From Agilicoccus flavus (lineage in GTDB: Bacteria; Actinomycetota; Actinomycetes; Actinomycetales; Dermatophilaceae), in contig NZ_JACYXE010000007.1 of the NCBI RefSeq assembly GCF_014857905.1, positions 186,001 through 250,000 on the forward strand: 64,000 nt of DNA, written 5' to 3'. The position numbers and the translations under genes were made by a program. Numbering within the stretch: position 1 is the stretch's first letter; each line of letters opens with the position of its first letter. Under the pieces are notes generated by a model. That model saw nothing but the letters and a program-made list of their open reading frames with translations, was not told the DNA's origin and searched no databases. Positions 8,312 to 17,168 of the stretch are shown piece after piece.

Positions 8312-10401
8312 GCACCTCGTCGTCGGCCCGGAGCGCGCCCGCGGGCCCGGCCGGCCGGCCGCAGCGGGGCCCGGGAGGCCCCCCGGGCATGGCGTTGCCC
8401 GCCCAGAAGTCGCTCGACTTCACCGGGTCGGGGCGCCGGGTCATCGGTCTCCTGCGTCCGTTCCGTCTCGCCGTCGTCGCCGGTCTCACCCTCACCGTCC
8501 TCTCCGTCGTCCTGGCCACGACGGGGCCGAAGATCATCGGGGCCGCCACCGACCGCATCTTCGCGGGGTTCGTCGGCGGGCACCTGCCCGCCGGCGCCTC
8601 GAAGGAACAGGTCGTCGCCGGGCTGCGCGCCGAGGGCCGGACCACGATGGCCGACATGCTCGCGTCGATGGACGTCGTGCCGGGGCGCGGGGTCCAGCTC
8701 GACGAGGTGGGGCGTCTCCTGCTCATCGCCCTCGGCCTGTACGTCGTCGCCGCGATCCTCATGTGGATCTCGGGTCGGCTCTTCAACCACATCGCGATGC
8801 GCACGATGCAGCGGCTGCGCGCCCAGCTCGAGGACAAGCTCCACCGCCTTCCGCTGAGCTACTTCGACTCGCGCCCCCGCGGTGAGCTGCTGTCGCGCGT
8901 GACCAACGACATCGACAACCTCGGGCAGACCCTGCAGCAGACGTTCGGGCAGTTGACCAACGCGCTCGTCACGGTCGTCGCGATCCTTGTGTTCATGCTG
9001 TTCACCTCGCCCCTGCTCACGCTGGTGGCGCTCGTGAGCATCCCGCTGTCGGTGGCGGCCACGGCCGCGATCGCCAAGCGGAGCCAGCGGTTGTTCGTCC
9101 GGCAGTGGGAGCGGACCGGGGCCTTCAACGGCCAGATCGAGGAGGCGTTCACGGGGCACGAGCTCGTGACGGTCTTCGGTCGCCGCCGCGAGGTCCTCGC
9201 CGAGGCGTCGCGGACGAACGACGAGCTGTACGAAGCGACCTTCGGCGCCCAGTTCGTCAGCGGGATGATCATGCCGGTGATGATGTTCGTCGGGAACGTC
9301 TCGTACGTCCTCGTCGCCGTCGTCGGCGGCCTGCGGGTCACGACGGGGTCGATGTCGATCGGCGACGTGCAGGCGTTCATCCAGTACTCGCGCCAGTTCA
9401 CGCAACCGCTCACGCAGGTCGCGTCGATGGCGAACCTGCTCCAGTCGGGCGTCGCGTCGGCCGAGCGGGTCTTCGACCTCCTCGACGCCCCCGAGGAGTC
9501 GCCCGAGCCGGAGGCCTCCCCGGTCGTCGACGGCTCCCGCGGGCGCATCGAGTTCGAGGACGTGTCGTTCTCCTACCGCCCCGACCGCCCCCTCATCGAG
9601 CACCTGTCGCTCGTGGCCGAGCCCGGCCAGACCGTGGCGATCGTCGGCCCCACCGGCGCGGGCAAGACGACGCTCGTCAACCTCGTCATGCGGTTCTACG
9701 AGCTCGACGGCGGCCGCATCACCCTCGACGGCGTCGACATCACCGACCTGTCGCGGCAGGAGCTCCGCGACGAGATCGGCATGGTGCTGCAGGACGCGTG
9801 GCTCTTCGAGGGCACGATCCGTGACAACATCGCCTACGGCCGGCCGGAGGCGAGCGAGGAGGAGATCCTCGACGCCGCTCGCGCGACGTACGTCGACCGG
9901 TTCGTCGCGCACCTGCCCGACGGGTACGACACGGTGCTCGACGACGCCGGGTCGAACGTGTCGGCGGGGGAGAAGCAGCTCATCACCATCGCGCGGGCGT
10001 TCCTCGCCCGGCCGAGCCTGCTCATCCTCGACGAGGCGACGAGCTCCGTCGACACGCGGACCGAGCTGCTGCTGCAGCACGCCATGGCGGCCCTGCGCAC
10101 CGACCGCACGAGCTTCGTCATCGCCCACCGGCTCTCGACGATCCGCGACGCCGACCTCATCCTCGTGATGGAGGCGGGCCGGATCGTCGAACAGGGCACC
10201 CACGCCGGTCTGCTGGCCGAGGGCGGCGCCTACGCCCGGCTGTACAACGCGCAGTTCCGGGGCGCGGCCGTCGAGGTGGACGGCCCGGAGGCGGAGCCGG
10301 ACGTGGCCCCCGACCCGGCCGAGCGCGACCCCCAGCCCCCGGTCACGCCGCCGGCCGTGGGCGAGCGCACCCCCGCCCCCGAGGTGGGCCGCGGCGCCTG
10401 A
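8308..10401 (+). CDS. ABC exporter half-transporter, subunit 2 (catalytic NBD)
   Basis: A 697-residue partner of the preceding gene, overlapping it by 4 bp. After a 40-residue Pro/Gly-rich cytoplasmic leader come the exporter membrane domain, with an enlarged first extracytoplasmic loop between TM1 and TM2 (about residues 85-130), the coupling region, and an NBD with Walker A GPTGAGKTT, canonical Walker B LLILDEATSSVD and H-loop VIAHRLSTI. Its signature is degenerate (VSAGEKQL instead of LSGGQ). Paired with subunit 1, the two defects fall in the same composite ATP site, the pattern of asymmetric heterodimeric exporters. The C-terminus has an acidic Pro-rich tail. A strong hairpin follows. Confidence 0.93.
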   Translation: MSTSSSARSAPAGPAGRPQRGPGGPPGMALPAQKSLDFTGSGRRVIGLLRPFRLAVVAGLTLTVLSVVLATTGPKIIGAATDRIFAGFVGGHLPAGASKEQVVAGLRAEGRTTMADMLASMDVVPGRGVQLDEVGRLLLIALGLYVVAAILMWISGRLFNHIAMRTMQRLRAQLEDKLHRLPLSYFDSRPRGELLSRVTNDIDNLGQTLQQTFGQLTNALVTVVAILVFMLFTSPLLTLVALVSIPLSVAATAAIAKRSQRLFVRQWERTGAFNGQIEEAFTGHELVTVFGRRREVLAEASRTNDELYEATFGAQFVSGMIMPVMMFVGNVSYVLVAVVGGLRVTTGSMSIGDVQAFIQYSRQFTQPLTQVASMANLLQSGVASAERVFDLLDAPEESPEPEASPVVDGSRGRIEFEDVSFSYRPDRPLIEHLSLVAEPGQTVAIVGPTGAGKTTLVNLVMRFYELDGGRITLDGVDITDLSRQELRDEIGMVLQDAWLFEGTIRDNIAYGRPEASEEEILDAARATYVDRFVAHLPDGYDTVLDDAGSNVSAGEKQLITIARAFLARPSLLILDEATSSVDTRTELLLQHAMAALRTDRTSFVIAHRLSTIRDADLILVMEAGRIVEQGTHAGLLAEGGAYARLYNAQFRGAAVEVDGPEAEPDVAPDPAERDPQPPVTPPAVGERTPAPEVGRGA

Positions 10402-10565
10402 GCTCCGTCGCCCTGGACTTGGACCTGGACCAAAACCAGGGCTGCGCGGCTGCCCGCGGCCGGCGGGGGTCGGCGGGTGCGGGCGCCGCCGTCGGCGAGC
10501 AGCGTGACCGCGGCGGCGTCGAGGCGGTGGCCGAGCCGGGCGGCCCAGGGGCGCCCTGCCCCGAC

Positions 10566-10608
10566 GGACGACGAGCCCCCGCACACGCAGTGCGGGGGTT
10601 CGTCGTCC
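10566..10608. terminator. Bidirectional terminator hairpin
   Basis: A 19-bp stem (10566-10584 with 10590-10608) with one mismatch or wobble and a 5-nt loop, between the ABC exporter operon (plus) and the Fe-S protein gene (minus). The remaining 160 bp of this gap shows only short GGAC-type repeats near 10413-10430 and no convincing gene. Confidence 0.85.
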
Positions 10609-10620
10609 GCGTCGGGGGCC

Positions 10621-13600
10621 TCAGCCGCCCTGCTGCAGGCGCCGGAGGGCCTCCGTGGCCGTGGGAAGACGACCGCCGGTCGCGGCCGGCGCGGGTCCGC
10701 TGGGGCCGGAGGAGGTCCCGCCGGTGGTGTCGGCGTCACCGGTGTCGGCGTGCCCGGCCGCCTCGACCGGAGCCGGCGGGGTCGTCGCCGGGGGCGCGTC
10801 CGTGGGCGGCTCGACGAGGTCGACCGGTCCGGTGCCCGCTCGGGCCGCGTCCTGCTCGGCGGCGTCCGTGCGGCTCGGTCCCGACTCGCTCGTGCTCGTG
10901 CCCGGGGCCGGGGCCGGGGCCTCCGACGCGGCCGGCGCGTCGGGGGCTGCCGGGGCGGCGCCGCCCAGGAGGGCGACGAGAGCGTCGGTCGCGCTCATCC
11001 GGCCGGTCGGCATGGTCCGGGCCGGGGCCGTCGGCGGTGTGGCCGCCGCCCGTCGGGGAGGCGCCGGTGCCGTGTCCTGGGCCTCGGCGGGCGCCCGCGT
11101 CGGGGTGGCCGGGGTCGGCGCATCGGGCGCCCCGGGGCGGCCCCTTTCGTCGGAGGGGCCGGCCGCGTGCGCTGACGCGGTGTCCTCGGCCGCAGTCTCG
11201 GACGGCGTCTCCGCCGTGGTCGGGGCCGCGGACGGCGGGTCCGCCACCGGCGTCGGTGCGGGCGCGGACGTCGCGGCCGCGTCGTCGGCGGGGGACGGCT
11301 CCGGACGGACCGGCTCGGACGCAGGCCCCGGAGAGGCCGGCTTCTCGGGTGCGCCGGCGGGTGCGGCCGCGCCGCCCATCATCGCGGCGAGCGCCTCGGA
11401 GGCCGACATGCGGCGGGACAGCGTCGGCGCCGCACCGGCCAAACCCGCGGAGGCCGGCCGGTCCTGCGCCGGTGCGGGGTCTGCGTCGCGCGTCGCCGGG
11501 GGCGCCACCGGGGTCGACGCGCTCGATCCCGCCGCCGGTGCGTCGCTCGGAGCGGGGGGTTGCGCCGCCGGGGCCGGACCGGAGGTCGGCTCCGACGCCG
11601 GCTGGGGCGTGGACGCGGCCGGCGACTCGGTGGTGCGCTCGGTGGTGGCCCCGGCACCGCCCATCATCGCGGCGAGCGCCTCGGACGCGCTGATGCGTCC
11701 GGTCGGGGTGGCGGGGCGATCCGCCGACGGGGCGGCCGGTGCGGCCGGTGCGGGGGCGGCATCGGTCCGGTCCGTGCCCTCGGCGGTGTCGGCCGCGGCG
11801 GGTGCGGTCGGCGCCTCCTCCTGGCTGCCGGCCGTCGCGCCCCGCATGGCCGCGAGGGCGTCGGAGGCGCTCATCCTGCCGGTGGGGGTGGCGGGCCGGT
11901 CGGTGGCCGACGTGGCCGGCGCGTCGGGTGCCGGTGCGGCCGGTGCCGGCGCGGGCGGTGTCTGCGCGTCGGATGCCTCGTCCGTCGTCGCGTCCTGGAT
12001 GGGTGCCGTGGCGGCGCCGCCCATCATGGCGGCGAGGGCGTCGGAGGCGCTCATCTTGCCGGTCGGGGTGGCGGGCCGGTCGTCGGCCGGTGCGGCCGCG
12101 GCGGGGGCGTCGTCGGTTGTCGCGTCCTGGGTGGGTGCCGGGGCGGAGCCGCCCGTCATGGCGGCGAGGGCGTCGGAGGCGCTCATCTTGCCGGTCGGGG
12201 TGGCGGGCCGGTCGTCGGCCGGTGCGGCCGCGGCGGGGGCCTCGTCGGTCGTCGCGTCCTGGGTGGGTGCCGGGGCGGAGCCGCCCATCATGGCGGCGAG
12301 GGCGTCGGACGCGCTCATCTTGCCCGTCGGTGCCGCGGGCCGGTCCGTGGCCTGCGTGCCGTTCTCGTCCGGCGGGGCCGTGGCGGAAGGCGTCGCCGAC
12401 GGTGTGTCGGATGCCTCGACCGGCGCGGTCTTCTCCTGCGCGGGGGCGGCAGCGGCGCCGCCCATCATCGCGGCGAGGGCGTCGGAGGCGCTCATGGTGC
12501 CGCCGGATGCCGCGGGCGCGGGGGGCGCGGCGGCCGCGGCGGGGGCCGGAGCCGACGCTGCGGCGGCGGGAGCGGAGTCCTCGGCCGATCCGCCGCGAGC
12601 GGCCTGGCTGTCCTGCGCGGGCGGGCCGGACGGGGCCTGCGTGTCCCCGGTCGCGCGAGCGGCCGCGACCTCGGCCGGCGACTCGCCCGCGGACGGGGGA
12701 GCGGCGGCCTCGGTGAGGTCGTTCGCGGGGCTCTCGCCCTGACGCACAGCGGCGAGGAGCATCTGCGCGATGTCGACGACCTCGACGTCGTCGCGCGCCT
12801 CGCCCTGCGCCTGCTGCGCGCCGAGCCCGTCGCTGAGCATGACGCGGCAGAACGGGCACCCGACGGCGATGCGGTCGGCGCCGGTGGCGACGGCCTCCGC
12901 CGTGCGGTTCATGTTGATGCGGGTCCCGAGCTTCTCCTCGGCCCACATGCGGGCGCCGCCGGCGCCGCAGCAGAACGACTTCTCGCCGTGGCGGGGCATC
13001 TCGGTGAGCGTCACGCCCGGCAGCGAACCGATGAGCTCGCGCGGCGGCGCGTAGACGTGGTTGTGCCGCCCGAGGTAGCAGGGGTCGTGGTACGTGACGG
13101 TCGCGGCGGTCGAGGCCGCGTCCTTCGCGGTCGACAGGCCGGGCCGCTGGTCGGGGCGGGCCACGGGGGTGAGGCGCTTCTCCCGCACGAGGCGGTTGAG
13201 CAGCTGGGTGTGGTGCAGGACCTCGTACTGACCGCCCACCTGGGGGTACTCGTTCTTCAGGGCGTTGAAGCAGTGGGCGCACGTGACGACGATCTTCGTG
13301 GCGCCGGCCTCGTTCAGCACCTCGACGTTCTGCGCGGCGAGCATCTGGAACAGGATCTCGTTACCGGCGCGGCGGGCGGAGTCGCCGGTGCAGGACTCGC
13401 CCTCGCCGAGCACCGCGAAGCTCACGCCGGCCATGTTCAACAGCTCGGCGACCGCGCGCGTGGTCTTCTTCGCGCGGTCCTCGAGGGCGCCCGCGCAGCC
13501 CACCCAGAACAGGTAGTCGACGTCGGAGAGGTCCTCCACGGCGGCGCTGCCCGCGCCGCCGACGACCGGGACCTCGAAGTCGAGGCCCTTCGCCCAGTCG

Positions 13601-15045
13601 AGGCGCAGCTTGGGCGCCATGCCCCACGGGTTGCCCTTGTTCTCCATGTTCTTGAAGAGGCCGCCGAACTCGGTCGGGAAGGCCGACTCGATGAGGACCT
13701 GGTGCCGGCGCATGTCGAGGATCTCGTCGACGTGCTCGATGTCGACCGGGCACTGCTCCACGCAGGCGCCGCACGTCGTGCAGGACCACAGGACGTCGGA
13801 GTCGATGACCGCGTCGGAGCCGTGGGGGTCGTATGCGGCGAGCGGCGACCCGTCGTAGCCGGTGGACCCGATGAGCGGCAGCGTGACGACGCCGCCGGCC
13901 ACCTCGGCGCGGCCCGTGCCGTCCGTGACCTCGGCGTCCCCGGCGCCGGACGTGCCGGCGCCCTGGGCCGCGAGCACGAACGGGGCCTTGGCGTGCGCGT
14001 GGTCGCGCAGGGCCATGACGAGCAGCTTGGGGGAGAGTGGCTTGTCGGTGTTCCACGCGGGGCACTGGCTCTGGCAGCGGCCGCACTCGGTGCACGTGGA
14101 GAAGTCGAGCAGGTTCTTCCACGTGAAGTCCTCGACGACGCCCGCGCCCATCCGGAGGTCGCCGGACTCGTCGTCCATGACCTCCTCGAGCGTCTCGGCC
14201 GTGACCGTGACGCCGTTGACCTGCATGGGCTTGAGGGCGCCGAGCGCGGTGCGGCCGTCGGCGTTGCGCTTGAACCAGATGTTGGGGAACGCGAGGAAGC
14301 GGTGCCAGGCCACGCCCATCGTCATCGTCAGCGAGATGGTGATCATCCAGGCGAACGAGATGAGGATCTTGATCGTCGCGACGAGGACGATGAGCCCGCC
14401 GAGGGTGCCCTCCGACAGGCCCGTCAGGCCGGCGCCCATCCACGCGGTGAGCGGGAAGTGCAGGAGGGAGCCGGTCGACTCGCCGGTCCGCACCGCGAGC
14501 GCGTACTCGAGGGCCCGCAGGGCGAGCACGCAGACCACGACGCCGAGGATCGTCGCCTCGACGTAGTACGCCTGCCACCAGGTGGAGCCGAAGAACCGGC
14601 TGCGACGGCCGCTCTCGCCGGCCGCACCGCGCGGGTGGGCCTTCTGGCGGACCCCGATGAGGTAGAGGATGCCGATCAGGCCGGCCCAGGCGAAGAGCTC
14701 GGTGAGCCACTCGTACGGCGGGAAGTGACCGATGAGCGGCAGCGCCGCCGACGGGTCGAAGAGCTGCAGGAACGCGTTGACCAGCGTGAAGAACAGCAGG
14801 AAGAACGACAGCGCGGTGAACCAGTGCGCCACCGCGACGCCCGGGATCCGGGCCATTCGCGTGTGGGCGAAGAATTCGCGCAGCAGCGTGCGGGTGCGCT
14901 CGGCGGGTCGATCCGTGCGCGACGCGTCGGCCGCGCCCATCCGGAACACCTTGACGAAGCGGTAGACGGACCGGAAGAGGAGGAGCCAGCCGACGGTGGA
15001 GACGGCCAGGCACACGACGATAGCCGTGATCTGCAACGCTGACAT
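10621..15045 (-). CDS. Membrane Fe-S (heterodisulfide reductase-like) oxidoreductase with repeat tail
   Basis: A 1474-residue protein. Residues 1-260 form a membrane domain resembling a NarI/HdrE-type cytochrome b anchor. Two 4Fe-4S motifs follow, CTECGRCQSQCP (about 318) and CTTCGACVEQCP (about 425), then two cysteine-rich CCG domains with CAHCFNALKNEYP (about 590), FCCGAGGARMW (about 693) and CPFCRVML (about 731). This core is like the mycobacterial Rv0338c protein of about 880 residues and should pass electrons between a membrane carrier and a cytoplasmic partner. From about residue 768 the protein carries an extra Pro/Ala/Thr-rich tail of roughly 700 residues with eight copies of a MSASDALAAMMGG peptide and a degenerate ninth at the very end. 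The ATG at 15043-15045 opens directly into the first membrane helix. The gene stands alone, divergent from cysK. Confidence 0.88.
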   Translation of the reverse strand: MSALQITAIVVCLAVSTVGWLLLFRSVYRFVKVFRMGAADASRTDRPAERTRTLLREFFAHTRMARIPGVAVAHWFTALSFFLLFFTLVNAFLQLFDPSAALPLIGHFPPYEWLTELFAWAGLIGILYLIGVRQKAHPRGAAGESGRRSRFFGSTWWQAYYVEATILGVVVCVLALRALEYALAVRTGESTGSLLHFPLTAWMGAGLTGLSEGTLGGLIVLVATIKILISFAWMITISLTMTMGVAWHRFLAFPNIWFKRNADGRTALGALKPMQVNGVTVTAETLEEVMDDESGDLRMGAGVVEDFTWKNLLDFSTCTECGRCQSQCPAWNTDKPLSPKLLVMALRDHAHAKAPFVLAAQGAGTSGAGDAEVTDGTGRAEVAGGVVTLPLIGSTGYDGSPLAAYDPHGSDAVIDSDVLWSCTTCGACVEQCPVDIEHVDEILDMRRHQVLIESAFPTEFGGLFKNMENKGNPWGMAPKLRLDWAKGLDFEVPVVGGAGSAAVEDLSDVDYLFWVGCAGALEDRAKKTTRAVAELLNMAGVSFAVLGEGESCTGDSARRAGNEILFQMLAAQNVEVLNEAGATKIVVTCAHCFNALKNEYPQVGGQYEVLHHTQLLNRLVREKRLTPVARPDQRPGLSTAKDAASTAATVTYHDPCYLGRHNHVYAPPRELIGSLPGVTLTEMPRHGEKSFCCGAGGARMWAEEKLGTRINMNRTAEAVATGADRIAVGCPFCRVMLSDGLGAQQAQGEARDDVEVVDIAQMLLAAVRQGESPANDLTEAAAPPSAGESPAEVAAARATGDTQAPSGPPAQDSQAARGGSAEDSAPAAAASAPAPAAAAAPPAPAASGGTMSASDALAAMMGGAAAAPAQEKTAPVEASDTPSATPSATAPPDENGTQATDRPAAPTGKMSASDALAAMMGGSAPAPTQDATTDEAPAAAAPADDRPATPTGKMSASDALAAMTGGSAPAPTQDATTDDAPAAAAPADDRPATPTGKMSASDALAAMMGGAATAPIQDATTDEASDAQTPPAPAPAAPAPDAPATSATDRPATPTGRMSASDALAAMRGATAGSQEEAPTAPAAADTAEGTDRTDAAPAPAAPAAPSADRPATPTGRISASEALAAMMGGAGATTERTTESPAASTPQPASEPTSGPAPAAQPPAPSDAPAAGSSASTPVAPPATRDADPAPAQDRPASAGLAGAAPTLSRRMSASEALAAMMGGAAAPAGAPEKPASPGPASEPVRPEPSPADDAAATSAPAPTPVADPPSAAPTTAETPSETAAEDTASAHAAGPSDERGRPGAPDAPTPATPTRAPAEAQDTAPAPPRRAAATPPTAPARTMPTGRMSATDALVALLGGAAPAAPDAPAASEAPAPAPGTSTSESGPSRTDAAEQDAARAGTGPVDLVEPPTDAPPATTPPAPVEAAGHADTGDADTTGGTSSGPSGPAPAATGGRLPTATEALRRLQQGG
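10996..12495 (-). repeat. Coding repeat array, (T)G(R/K)MSASDALAAMMGG x 8
   Basis: Eight copies of a 13-residue peptide are encoded here. The Met (or Ile) codons lie at 12493, 12316, 12184, 12052, 11872, 11692, 11407 and 10996. Spacing is 59, 44, 44, 60, 60, 95 and 137 codons. Copies 2-4 lie in near-identical 132-bp DNA units (about 12010-12320), pointing to recent duplication, while the other linkers differ. The peptide is conserved much better than the Pro/Ala linkers around it. A degenerate ninth copy (GRLPTATEALRRLQQGG) ends the protein. Confidence 0.9.
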
Positions 15046-15152
15046 TGCCCCAGCTTACGTACGCGTCCGTGGTATCGGCCCGACGCGAAGCCCGCAGGGT
15101 CCGTGAGGGTCGTCACGGGTGTCTCAGGATGCGGTGTGGGCAGGGCGAGGAC

Positions 15153-15200
15153 CGATCCGAAGCATAAGGTCGTCTTGGAATATCCATAACCATCGGATCG
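15153..15200. promoter_or_regulatory. Inverted repeats in the Fe-S protein/cysK divergent region
   Basis: CGATCCGA (15153-15160) and its exact complement TCGGATCG (15193-15200) flank a locally AT-rich segment that contains TGGAATATCCA (15176-15186), itself an imperfect palindrome. The 273-bp gap between the two divergent genes must hold both promoters. A GC-rich near-palindrome around 15260 lies in the probable cysK leader. I could not match these to a known cysteine regulator site. Confidence 0.35.
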
Positions 15201-15318
15201 TTGTCAGCGGGGAAGGGGCGCTCACGCGCTCCCGGAGGGACGCGTCCGCCACCGCGGCGGAGGAGGCTCCTCCCGCCCCAGCCCGACTCGTTCCCGCACC
15301 ACAACGGAAGGTGATCTC

Positions 15319-16245
15319 GTGCCCATCTACGACGACGTGACCGCTCTCGTCGGTCGCACCCCGCTCGTCCGGATCAACCGGATCATCGAGTCGGACGCCA
15401 CCGTCGCCGCCAAGCTGGAGTTCTACAACCCGGCCAACTCGGTGAAGGACCGCATCGGGGTCGCCATCGTCGACGCGGCCGAGGCCTCCGGCGAACTCAA
15501 GCCGGGCGGCACTATCGTCGAGGCGACCAGCGGCAACACCGGGATCGCCCTCGCCATGGTGGGCGCGGCCCGCGGCTACAGGGTCGTCCTGACGATGCCG
15601 GAGACGATGAGCAAGGAGCGCCGCGCGCTCCTGCGCGCCTACGGCGCCGAGCTCGTGCTCACCCCCGGGTCCGGCGGCATGAAGGGCGCCGTCGAGAAGG
15701 CGGAGGAGATCGTCGGCGACGGCAACTCCATCCTCGCCCGCCAGTTCGCCAACGCCGCCAACCCCGAGATCCACCGCCGCACCACGGCCGAGGAGATCTG
15801 GCACGACACCGACGGCCAGGTCGACATCGTCGTGGCCGGCATCGGCACCGGCGGCACGATCACCGGCGTCGGCCAGGTGCTCAAGGAGCGCAAGCCCGGC
15901 GTGCAGCTCGTCGCCGTCGAGCCGGCCGAGTCGCCGATCCTCAACGGTGGCCAGCCCGGCCCGCACAAGATCCAGGGCATCGGCGCGAACTTCGTGCCCG
16001 AGGTGCTCGACCGCGCGTCCTACGACGAGGTCATCGACATCGACATCGACGCCTCGGTCCAGTGGGCCCGCAAGGCCGCCACTCAGGAGGGTCTGCTCGT
16101 CGGCCTCTCCTCCGGCGCGGCCCTCGCCGCCGCCGACCAGGTCGCCCGGCGCCCCGAGAATGCGGGCAAGACGATCGTCGTCATCATCCCGTCGTTCGGC
16201 GAGCGCTACCTGTCCACGGTCCTCTTCGAGGGCCTCGTCGACTGA
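15319..16245 (+). CDS. cysK: Cysteine synthase A (O-acetylserine sulfhydrylase)
   Basis: A 308-residue PLP enzyme that makes cysteine from O-acetylserine and sulfide in the cytoplasm. The PLP lysine is K43 in [11 protein letters not shown], the substrate loop is [12 protein letters not shown], the phosphate-binding glycine loop is [10 protein letters not shown], and the C-terminal PLP contact is [10 protein letters not shown]. Length and order match CysK rather than CBS or CysM. GTG at 15319 follows GGAAGGTGA. cysE begins 44 bp downstream, so both steps of cysteine synthesis are likely one transcript. Confidence 0.96.
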   Translation: MPIYDDVTALVGRTPLVRINRIIESDATVAAKLEFYNPANSVKDRIGVAIVDAAEASGELKPGGTIVEATSGNTGIALAMVGAARGYRVVLTMPETMSKERRALLRAYGAELVLTPGSGGMKGAVEKAEEIVGDGNSILARQFANAANPEIHRRTTAEEIWHDTDGQVDIVVAGIGTGGTITGVGQVLKERKPGVQLVAVEPAESPILNGGQPGPHKIQGIGANFVPEVLDRASYDEVIDIDIDASVQWARKAATQEGLLVGLSSGAALAAADQVARRPENAGKTIVVIIPSFGERYLSTVLFEGLVD

Positions 16246-16289
16246 ACGAGCCCCCGCCCGCCCGCACCGCCACCCGAGAGGCAGGAACG

Positions 16290-17078
16290 ATGAGCCAGTC
16301 GATCCACGTGTCCGACGTCCGCGACGAGCGATCGGAGGGCTCCGCCCCCGCGCTGGAGCGAGGCGGGGTGGCGCCGGTGCTGCGGCTCGTCCGCACCCTG
16401 CGTTCCTCGGGTGAGGTACGGGCCGACGGCCCCGCGCCGCGAGAGGTGTCCGCGGCCGCCGGATCGGCCGCGCCGCCCCGGCGGGGCCTGCTCGGCACGC
16501 TGCGCCGGGTCCGCGACGCCGTCGTCGAGGACCTCGACGCCGCCGTGGCCCGCGACCCCGCGGCCACGTCGCGGGCGCAGATGGCGATCGTGTCGCCCGG
16601 GCTGCACGCCATCTGGACCCATCGGGTCGCCCACCGCATGTGGGCGCAGGAGGAGCTCCGGCTCCCGGCGCGCGTGCTCTCCAACGTCGCGCGCGCCGCG
16701 ACGGGGGTCGAGATCCACCCCGGGGCGCAGATCGGGCGCCGGTTCTTCATCGATCACGGGATGGGCGTCGTCATCGGCGAGACCGCCGAGATCGGCGACG
16801 ACGTCATGCTCTACAACGGCATCAACCTCGGCGGCCGCACCCTCGCGAAGGGCAAGCGGCACCCCACCCTGGGCAACGGTGTGACCGTCGGGACGGGGGC
16901 GAAGATCCTCGGCCCGGTCGTCGTCGGTGACGGCGCCCAGGTCGGCGCGAACTCCGTCGTCGTCAAGGACGTGCCCGCCGGCCACGTCGCGACCGGCATC
17001 CCGGCGCGGCACCGGCCGGGCAGGGCGGACGCCGACCTGTACGACGTGCTCGTCGCCGAACCCGCCCTCTGGATCTGA
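16290..17078 (+). CDS. cysE: Serine O-acetyltransferase
   Basis: A 262-residue enzyme that acetylates serine with acetyl-CoA, supplying CysK. Residues 75-240 hold the catalytic helices (VEDLDAAVARDPAA, SPGLHAIWTHRVAHRMW) and the left-handed beta-helix of hexapeptide repeats, including the catalytic-site motif GVEIHPGAQIGRRFFIDHG and GVVIGETAEIGDDVMLYNG. The ATG at 16290 has AGGCAGGAA upstream. It gives about 70 poorly conserved residues before the SAT domain, longer than the usual short actinobacterial CysE, so an internal start is possible. It is the second gene after cysK and ends at a strong terminator. Confidence 0.95.
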   Translation: MSQSIHVSDVRDERSEGSAPALERGGVAPVLRLVRTLRSSGEVRADGPAPREVSAAAGSAAPPRRGLLGTLRRVRDAVVEDLDAAVARDPAATSRAQMAIVSPGLHAIWTHRVAHRMWAQEELRLPARVLSNVARAATGVEIHPGAQIGRRFFIDHGMGVVIGETAEIGDDVMLYNGINLGGRTLAKGKRHPTLGNGVTVGTGAKILGPVVVGDGAQVGANSVVVKDVPAGHVATGIPARHRPGRADADLYDVLVAEPALWI

Positions 17079-17116
17079 GGGTCCGGGCTTCGGGCGAACA
17101 CGGCACCGGGCGAACA

Positions 17117-17150
17117 CGAAGGGGCGGACCCACGCGGGTCCGCCCCTTCG
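17117..17150. terminator. Terminator of cysKE, shared with the opposing gene
   Basis: A perfect 15-bp stem (17117-17131 with 17136-17150, CGAAGGGGCGGACCC) with the 4-nt loop ACGC, between cysE and the convergent small-protein gene. Confidence 0.85.
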
Positions 17151-17168
17151 TCGTGCCGGGAACCGGTC

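Noticed and set aside
10230-10560. Minus-strand frame reading WAARLGHRLDAAAVTLLADGG in the exporter/Fe-S gap
   Set aside because: Looks faintly protein-like but has no start with ribosome site, crosses the terminator and overlaps the ABC gene end; no family recognised.
10655-15042. Long plus-strand frames (695 and 1160 residues) opposite the Fe-S protein gene
   Set aside because: They mirror the codon-position GC bias and the repeat array of the minus-strand gene; their peptides are low-complexity with no family motifs or ribosome sites, while the minus strand has clear Fe-S motifs.
15205-15318. Possible SAM or cysteine riboswitch in the cysK leader
   Set aside because: GC-rich hairpins are present, but I could not match the conserved core of any riboswitch class.
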